A stretch of DNA of 64,000 nt from Larus michahellis (lineage: Eukaryota; Chordata; Aves; Charadriiformes; Laridae). The notes below the pieces were generated by a model. That model was not told the DNA's origin and did not search any database. It was given only the letters and a program-made list of their open reading frames with translations. The DNA lies in the NCBI RefSeq assembly GCF_964199755.1, contig NC_133901.1, forward strand, positions 50,875,324 through 50,939,323, given 5' to 3'. A program made the translations under genes and the position numbers. Positions 59,031-64,000 of this stretch are shown in pieces (the first letter of the stretch is position 1; each line of letters opens with the position of its first letter).

Positions 59031-59037
59031 CTTTATT
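59031..59037 (-). terminator. ZP4 poly(A) signal overlapping the stop codon
   Basis: The minus strand reads TTGCAATAAAG, where CAA is the last codon and TAA the stop, and AATAAA spans both. Cleavage normally follows 10-30 bases downstream, so the 3' UTR would be only tens of bases. Very short 3' UTRs are known for zona pellucida genes. Confidence 0.75.
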
Positions 59038-59175
59038 GCAATACATTGATTTCATGTGTTACAGGCACCTTCCTTCGCCACAGCACAGCAGCCACAACCA
59101 CCACACACAGAGATGCCCCAGTTGCCACAGCAGCAAACCCCAGAACCCAGGTGGCTGCAGCAGGCACAGCTGCTC
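59033..59175 (-). CDS. ZP4: ZP4 exon 12, membrane anchor and stop
   Basis: Encodes a hydrophobic helix (about [20 protein letters not shown]), then WRRK and a tail of 11 residues ending at TAA (59,035-59,033). The basic residues after the helix fit a type I topology. The stop lies within AATAAA. Confidence 0.93.
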
Positions 59176-62100
59176 CTGTGAGGGGAGAGAGGCCCCAGTT
59201 AACATCCCCCAGGTGAGGCACAGGGATGCCCTAGGGGCTCAGTCTTTCTGCAGGAAAGAGGTAGACCAGCCCCTTCCCCAGCCTGGCTATGCTGGGCTGG
59301 CATGCTTACCAAGGCCATCCTTTGCTGTGTCCCAACTCAGCTCATCCTGAAGGAAAATCACAGGGCCTTTGCTGGAGACATGGGAGGCACCATCCTTATG
59401 AGGATGCTCGGCACTCCTTTTACCCCCTACAGAGCAATATAAAGATTTTAGGTGAGAAGGTGTATAGCCCTGAAGGTCAGCAAACTTTGTCCAGGTCAGC
59501 TTCTCAACACATGAGAAGCTCTGAAGGCCAAGCCTTCCATGTGAGTCAACACAGCCTATGAAGGCCTCTGCATTTTTGGTTTAAGGGCAGGGGCCCTTCC
59601 TTGGTGGAAAGGAGCAAGAAATGCCTTGTCAAGCTGTCCACAGCTTGAGGGAATTAGTCCATAGCTTACACATCCCCCTAACCCCCAGCTTGCAAGCTAG
59701 ACCCTTGTTGCCCCTTTGGATGGGGAAGCAGGAAGGCTAGGACACTTACTGGCTCTAGCAGGACAAGTGGTGGTGCAGGACTCCTGTACAGACCGGTGGC
59801 ACACTGAAGCACTGCAATGCAGGTACACCTAGAAAGAATGGGACACAGCCTGGAATCACTCAGGCCGTATCTGTAGATGGGTGATATCCTAGTGTGCTGC
59901 ACTGACTTTGGCCAGCAGCTAAGCACCCACACAGCCACTTCCTCACTCACCTTACCCTCCCCCAGCAGGGTGGGGAGAGAATAGGAAGAGCAAAAGCAAG
60001 AAAACCCATGGCTGGAGAGATAAAAACAGTTTGATAAGTGAAGGACAGGGAGAGAGGGAAAAACAAAACCAAAGCACAAGTGATACAGAAGGCAAATCAC
60101 CCACCCTGCTCCTGCAAGCAGACTGATGCCCAGACAGTCTCTGAGCATCAGCTACATTGCAAGACAAAATCCTCCAGTGTTTATTGCTGAGCATGACATC
60201 ATACAGCATGGAATATCCCTTTGGCCAATTTGGGTAAGCTGTGCTGCCTCCCAGCTTTTACCCTACCCCATGCCTACTCACTTGGGGTTGAGAAACAGAA
60301 GAGCTAGGAGAAAAAGCCTTGATGCTGTGCAAGCACTATTCAGCAAATAGCTAGGTGTGTTATCAACACTGTTTTAGCCACAAATCCAAGACCACAGCAC
60401 TATATGGGGTGCTATGAGGAAAGTTAACTCCATCGAGCCAGACACAGTGCACCTGGTCACCGAAGAAGGAAGACAGAAAGGTTACTTTGTCTTGCTTCAC
60501 ATAAAGGCTGTAGCCTTGGAGCCCCCTGCTGCTAGTACAGCTGGGACCAGTTTTGAGTATTAATTGATCCCAGGAGCACTGAGCAAACAGCATAAGGCAT
60601 GGTGAACTTCATGTGACTTAACTGCTCAGAAGCTCATGAGATTCAGAGCCCAGATGCTGCCCAGGTACCAAAAGCTATTTCTAAGTTGTTTTGGCCAAGA
60701 AATTTAGGTTAGAGAATATTGATTAGCACAGTTAGAGCACACACCCTAAGCTAGTTCAACAAAACAGCTTAGGCAGCAAGCTAGCACTTGCTTAAGTAGA
60801 CCTACCCTTTCAGTAGTCTCATTTTCTGTCACGCCCCTCTAGTGATGTATCTTACCTCTACCACATTTGTCTCAGGGAATAAAGAGTTTCTTGCTTCAAC
60901 ATCTCCCCTCCTGTTTCAGGAGGGGATTTTCCTAGTCTTTGCACCCCCACCCCCAGCCAAAGGCCAAGGGTTTTGAAGTGCTTATTGCTCACATGTGTTA
61001 CCTGTCCTCAGTAGGAAGCTAGGCAGCAAGGACAGGATCTTACCAGCCCAGAAAGCATCTCTTGGGAAGTGGACTCCACGAAGGTGAATGTGTAGAGGGT
61101 GAAACGCTGGTAGTGAGAGGGGAACAGTAGTCCTGAGGCAAGACTCAGAGGCACCAGCTGTGTCTGATAGTTGTCCCCTGCATAAGGGCACCTAAGAAAG
61201 ACAGGCCAGCAGTGAAAAAGAGTGAGTCATCCCCTTGACCCAAAGCTATTTGCAAGTCACTTACCCATCCACCAAAACAGGCCACTGCAGCTGTTGCTGG
61301 GGGTTGATACTTGGTGTGGCCCAGCAGTGGTGCAGGACCAAAACCAGGTCTGGGTCTGTTCTCTGTAGGACCTTGACTTCTGCATAAACAGGGTCTCTCA
61401 GAGTCTTCACAACAGGATAGTCACTGTCAGTATAGTAGGAAGTATAGCTTCCATCTGGGACAGGAGAAACCCAAGAGCCATTTTAGAGCAGGAACAAACA
61501 GAAAGAGGCAAAGTGAAAGCATCCTTTATAGCCATGAAATTCCCACCATGGCAGAGAAGCAGCAGTGCTGTGTTCACCCATCAATACTCCTTCATTATGC
61601 AGCTGAGACCAGAGCCCTGTGCCAAGAGCCTTGAGCAAGCCCTGCAAACCTCTCATACCTGAGGCAACACGCAGCTCCAAGGACAGCGGTCCTGGCTGGG
61701 ACACAGCAGGGAGCGGTGGCAACGTGAAGACCTGAACACTCAAGGGAAGGAAGCTCCCAGTGGAGTAACTACAGCGGACATGTAACCTGGTGAAACAGGA
61801 AAACCCCAAATCAGGCAGATAGAGAAAGGAGATATCAGAATGACCGTTCTTAAGATGGCAATGTAACATCTGTTTTAATTAGCCATATCCCCAGCCTTTC
61901 CCCCAGCACTCCCTTTTAACAAATACTTGAAATTCTCTTCAGAGTTCAAATTTGAGTCTGCAGAGTGAATTCAGAGCTTATGACAAGCAGGAATTTCTCT
62001 CATGACATTGAGCACAGTGGCACCCAGCAATATCAGCACTAGGGTATTACCTGAAAGTGCTATCCCTAGTGACAGAGCCAAGGCTCCCAGTCTTCACATC

Positions 62101-64000
62101 CCTGGATGCCACCAACTCATTCTCATATATGGCCTGGTCTCCAGTCACCTGGAATGACAGACCAGGCACTGTCGTTGCAGTAAAGTCAAGCTGGATTAAT
62201 GCCAGGCTGGAGAACAGCATTTGGCACCTGGAAGTCCATAGGGTGCCCGTTAAGTAGCCAAAGCCACATCAGGTTGTTCCAGGTCCACAAGCTCCTGCTA
62301 TTCCAGCCTAGTGACAGCTGCAGCTCTTACCTGAAAAGTGGTGCCACAGGCAGAGAGCGGGAACCGGTACACAACAAAGACATTGTTTTTCATGACAGGG
62401 ACACAGTCAGTACTGTGTCCACTAACCAGCTGCACAGAGTCCAGGATGATGGGTGGCAGGGTCACATCCCTAGAGACAGCAATGGAAAACTGGCCACCTG
62501 GTGTGCAATGAGCTGTCACTGGAGGAAAAGAAATAATCAGTCTTGAGCTCAGGGAGAAAAGGAGGCTCAAGCATCACAGCAAAGACAAGGCCAGCAAGTC
62601 CTACAAGTTCTCCTGCCTGTAACTCCCAAAGCAAGTGCTAAGCACAGCAAGACAAGTGCAACCATCTCTAACAGCAACGCTCATTCTGGCCATAAACCCC
62701 AATCGTCTGTTGCAATACATATGAAAGGGCCAGACACTTCAATGGGACAAAGTATTCTTCACAGCCAAAAACAAAGCCTTAGGTCGCTTGCAGGACCGGT
62801 ACACACCAATACTGCTCTACCAGGGAAGTAAGGAATCCCAGTTCACGGCTCCTCCAGGAGGAGGCACGCTTACCTGTGTTACCAAAGTAACAAGGCTTCA
62901 CCCTGTCCCTAGGGTCATAGCAGCAGCCTCGCTCTTCACAGTCTCCCTGGCTGATAGGCAAGGAGGCACACAGCAGCCGGTCTTGGCTGAGGACAGCAGA
63001 ACAGACACCACTGCTTGGAGCATCCAGGGCTGGAAGAAACAGCAGGAGTTTGCAGCTAAGGCACAAGGAGCAGGGGGGTAAAGACACAGAGGACACTGCT
63101 GGCAGATGTCTTGGTGACTCTGCATGCAAATCGAGGGAAGTTAGACTCAAGTGAGGGTGAAACACACAGCCTGGAGCTGGCACGGAAGCCGGCTTAGAAG
63201 GGACCTGCATTCCCTGGAACAGAGACTCCCCCTGAAGCCACTCACAAGAGACTAGACTGTATGGGATCTGTCAAGATAAAGTATTCCGCATCAACTCTGG
63301 TAGTTTGGAAAAATCATTGTACCCAGTCTCCAGCTCAGTCCCTGAACTTGCAGGGATCGATGCAGTCAGAACATGTCTAGGAGACATAAGGAACATTCAC
63401 CTGCTGACCCTGCAGAGGAGGCACAAGCCCTCAGCAAGTTGGTGGCTCTTCTGTCTGAAACCCTTCTCCAGGGAGTCTCCTGCACAGCAGTAAGTCCCTC
63501 TGCCCAGCCCCAGACTGACTAGGAACAGACATCCAAAAGGAAGGGCACTCATCACCACAAGATACAAGCGGGACTTCCTAATGAGCTGTCAGTCTTACCA
63601 GGAAGGTCCACAGGGCACCTGAGCAGCTTCTCTTCATGAAGAACCTTTTGTCCAGCATCGTCTGTTCCTTCAAGCCCAACCAGCATGAGGTAATTGCCAT
63701 CCTAGGGGAGAGCCACACCAGTCAGGGCAGCCAGAGCAGCAGTAGCCACAGTCCCAGCAGAACCCCTAAGGTCACTCACCCATTCAAAGACATAACAGCC
63801 AGTATAGGAGACCAATACTTTCCTGGAGCCATCTGGAGTCCCAGATACCAAGAGCCCACACTCAGAGTCATTCTGCAGAACGTGTGCCTCCCCCTTGGTA
63901 TCTAGGGAAAGAGGAGACAGCAGCAGAGGTTTCAGCATCCCACGTTGAAGACGGGGTCCGCTACAATCCTACCCTTCTGTCGGAAAAAAGGCCCTAGCCA
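59033..64000 (-). CDS. ZP4: Zona pellucida sperm-binding protein 4 (ZP4), 5' end outside window
   Basis: Twelve exons give 499 codons, all joined in phase with GT-AG introns and no internal stop: 63973-64000 (partial), 63780-63901, 63599-63701, 62874-63029, 62331-62518, 62051-62148, 61659-61786, 61265-61454, 61044-61191, 59750-59828, 59310-59426, 59033-59175. The product is a secreted and then membrane-released glycoprotein of the egg coat. In window numbering: ZP-N1 region about 1-84; six-cysteine trefoil about 93-136; bipartite ZP module from C141 to about C409 with [10 protein letters not shown] as internal hydrophobic patch; furin site RGKR at 414-417; external patch in [10 protein letters not shown]; membrane helix about 461-485; short basic tail. 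The lack of a long proline/glutamine repeat before the trefoil argues against avian ZP1. Signal peptide and start lie beyond 64,000. Expression is expected in oocyte or follicle. Confidence 0.93.
59310..59426 (-). CDS. ZP4: ZP4 exon 11, furin site and external hydrophobic patch
   Basis: The exon starts by completing R, then GKRSAEH. R-G-K-R followed by S is a full R-X-K/R-R furin consensus. Downstream [10 protein letters not shown] is the external hydrophobic patch, which is released on cleavage and permits polymerisation. Leaves in phase 1. Confidence 0.93.
59750..59828 (-). CDS. ZP4: ZP4 exon 10, last ZP-C cysteines
   Basis: Encodes [11 protein letters not shown] and [11 protein letters not shown]. 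The four cysteines form the closing disulphides of ZP-C. The exon ends just before the furin site and leaves in phase 1. Confidence 0.94.
59903..60448 (-). mobile_element. LTR of the same avian family in a ZP4 intron
   Basis: This copy lies in the intron between ZP4 exons 9 and 10, in the same orientation as ZP4. Blocks on the plus strand match the reverse complement of the LTR at 26,176: GAGCATGACATCATA with CATGGAATATCCCTTTGGCC (about 60,190-60,226), GTTATCAACACTGTTTTAGC (about 60,360-60,379), and AAAGTTAACTCCATC near the far end. Ends are less sharp than in the other copies. The sequence TGCAC occurs on both sides (59,898-59,902 and 60,449-60,453), but the far end then reads CAG rather than CA, so the exact edge may shift by a base. 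No retroviral genes adjoin it. It is older or a different subfamily. Confidence 0.75.
60449..61043 (-). other. Remainder of ZP4 intron 9
   Basis: Non-coding DNA between the LTR and exon 9; a CCCCCACCCCCAGCC tract near 60,944-60,958 is the only low-complexity feature. I see no other element. Confidence 0.6.
61044..61191 (-). CDS. ZP4: ZP4 exon 9, ZP-C half
   Basis: Encodes [16 protein letters not shown] and [19 protein letters not shown]. The CPY and FPSHYQRF motifs are strongly ZP4-like. Leaves in phase 0. Confidence 0.95.
61265..61454 (-). CDS. ZP4: ZP4 exon 8, ZP-C half
   Basis: Encodes [20 protein letters not shown] and HHCWATPS, both hallmarks of ZP-C subdomains. It leaves in phase 2 at donor GTAAGT. 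Confidence 0.95.
61659..61786 (-). CDS. ZP4: ZP4 exon 7, inter-subdomain linker and internal hydrophobic patch
   Basis: Contains LHVRCSYS and [13 protein letters not shown]. The hydrophobic stretch corresponds to the internal patch that keeps ZP precursors from polymerising until cleavage. The [14 protein letters not shown] segment starts the ZP-C half. Confidence 0.94.
62051..62148 (-). CDS. ZP4: ZP4 exon 6
   Basis: Encodes [20 protein letters not shown] and on to SVTRDSTF. The YENEL motif is a conserved ZP-N element. It leaves in phase 2. Confidence 0.94.
62331..62518 (-). CDS. ZP4: ZP4 exon 5, start of ZP module
   Basis: Begins [20 protein letters not shown] and ends [13 protein letters not shown]. 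These are the first conserved cysteines and the FPxxxCGTT motif of the ZP-N half of the ZP module, which drives filament assembly. Confidence 0.95.
62874..63029 (-). CDS. ZP4: ZP4 exon 4, trefoil (P-type) domain
   Basis: Six cysteines at window residues 94, 105, 115, 120, 121 and 131 in the trefoil order, with the hallmark ERGCCYDP around the CC pair. The domain directly precedes the ZP module. The exon enters and leaves in phase 1. Trefoil plus ZP module is found only in ZP1, ZP4 and close relatives. Confidence 0.95.
63599..63701 (-). CDS. ZP4: ZP4 exon 3, end of ZP-N1 region
   Basis: Encodes [20 protein letters not shown] and then [10 protein letters not shown], ending in phase 1 at donor GTAAGA. 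The LLRCP motif before the trefoil is typical of the ZP4 family. Phase continuity with the next exon confirms there is no proline-rich repeat exon between, in contrast to avian ZP1. Confidence 0.9.
63780..63901 (-). CDS. ZP4: ZP4 exon 2, ZP-N1 region
   Basis: Acceptor TTTCCCTAG, donor TGG|GTGAGT. It encodes a segment with cysteines in SECGLLV and YTGCYVFEW, typical of the first ZP-N copy in ZP1/ZP4 proteins, and an N-glycosylation sequon NDS at window residue 20. Confidence 0.88.
63973..64000 (-). CDS. ZP4: ZP4 first exon, 3' part only
   Basis: Nine codons (WLGPFFRQK) plus one base lead to the donor GTAGGA. The overhang joins AT at the next exon to give aspartate. The frame is open to the edge. 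The signal peptide and start codon must lie to the right of the window. The short length makes this end the least certain part of the model. Confidence 0.6.

Overview
This is vertebrate nuclear DNA, most likely from a neoavian bird. Coding exons are short and split by GT-AG introns, and CpG islands occur at gene starts. Three LTR copies match one family that I know from neoavian genomes, and two of them are flanked by perfect 5-bp target-site duplications. I see no bacterial operons, CRISPR arrays, rRNA or tRNA genes. Nearly all open frames in the window are chance frames in introns or intergenic DNA; the true coding sequence is in small spliced exons.

Layout. (1) Bases 1-330: a CpG-rich stretch with a frame open on the minus strand to the window edge, probably the 5' end of a gene that lies mostly outside. 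(2) About 330-22,200: roughly 22 kb with no gene I can support. (3) 22,230-about 55,940, plus strand: one spliced gene. It has a TATA-bearing CpG-island promoter, two alternative first exons of the same phase, a large 851-nt exon, a coiled-coil exon, four more internal exons including a 27-nt microexon, and a short last coding exon. It encodes about 517 residues and resembles the poorly characterised C8orf58 (DUF4657) family. (4) 59,033-64,000, minus strand: the egg-coat gene ZP4, present from the end of its probable first exon to the stop codon (499 codons). It has a ZP-N1 region, trefoil domain, ZP module, furin site and C-terminal membrane anchor. The two genes are tail to tail.

Mobile DNA. 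One LTR family occurs three times. A sense solo LTR lies in intron 1 of the plus-strand gene (26,176-26,687, duplication CAATT). An antisense solo LTR lies in its last intron (49,877-50,195, duplication TTTAT). A third copy lies in a ZP4 intron in the same orientation as ZP4 (about 59,903-60,448). They indicate past retroviral insertion followed by LTR-LTR recombination.

I found no evidence of a wholly new system. The most interesting leads are the little-studied plus-strand gene (beta-TrCP-type DSG motifs, two strong-context upstream ORFs, same-phase alternative first exons, a microexon, an uncertain 3' end) and the ZP4 stop codon, which lies inside the AATAAA poly(A) signal.
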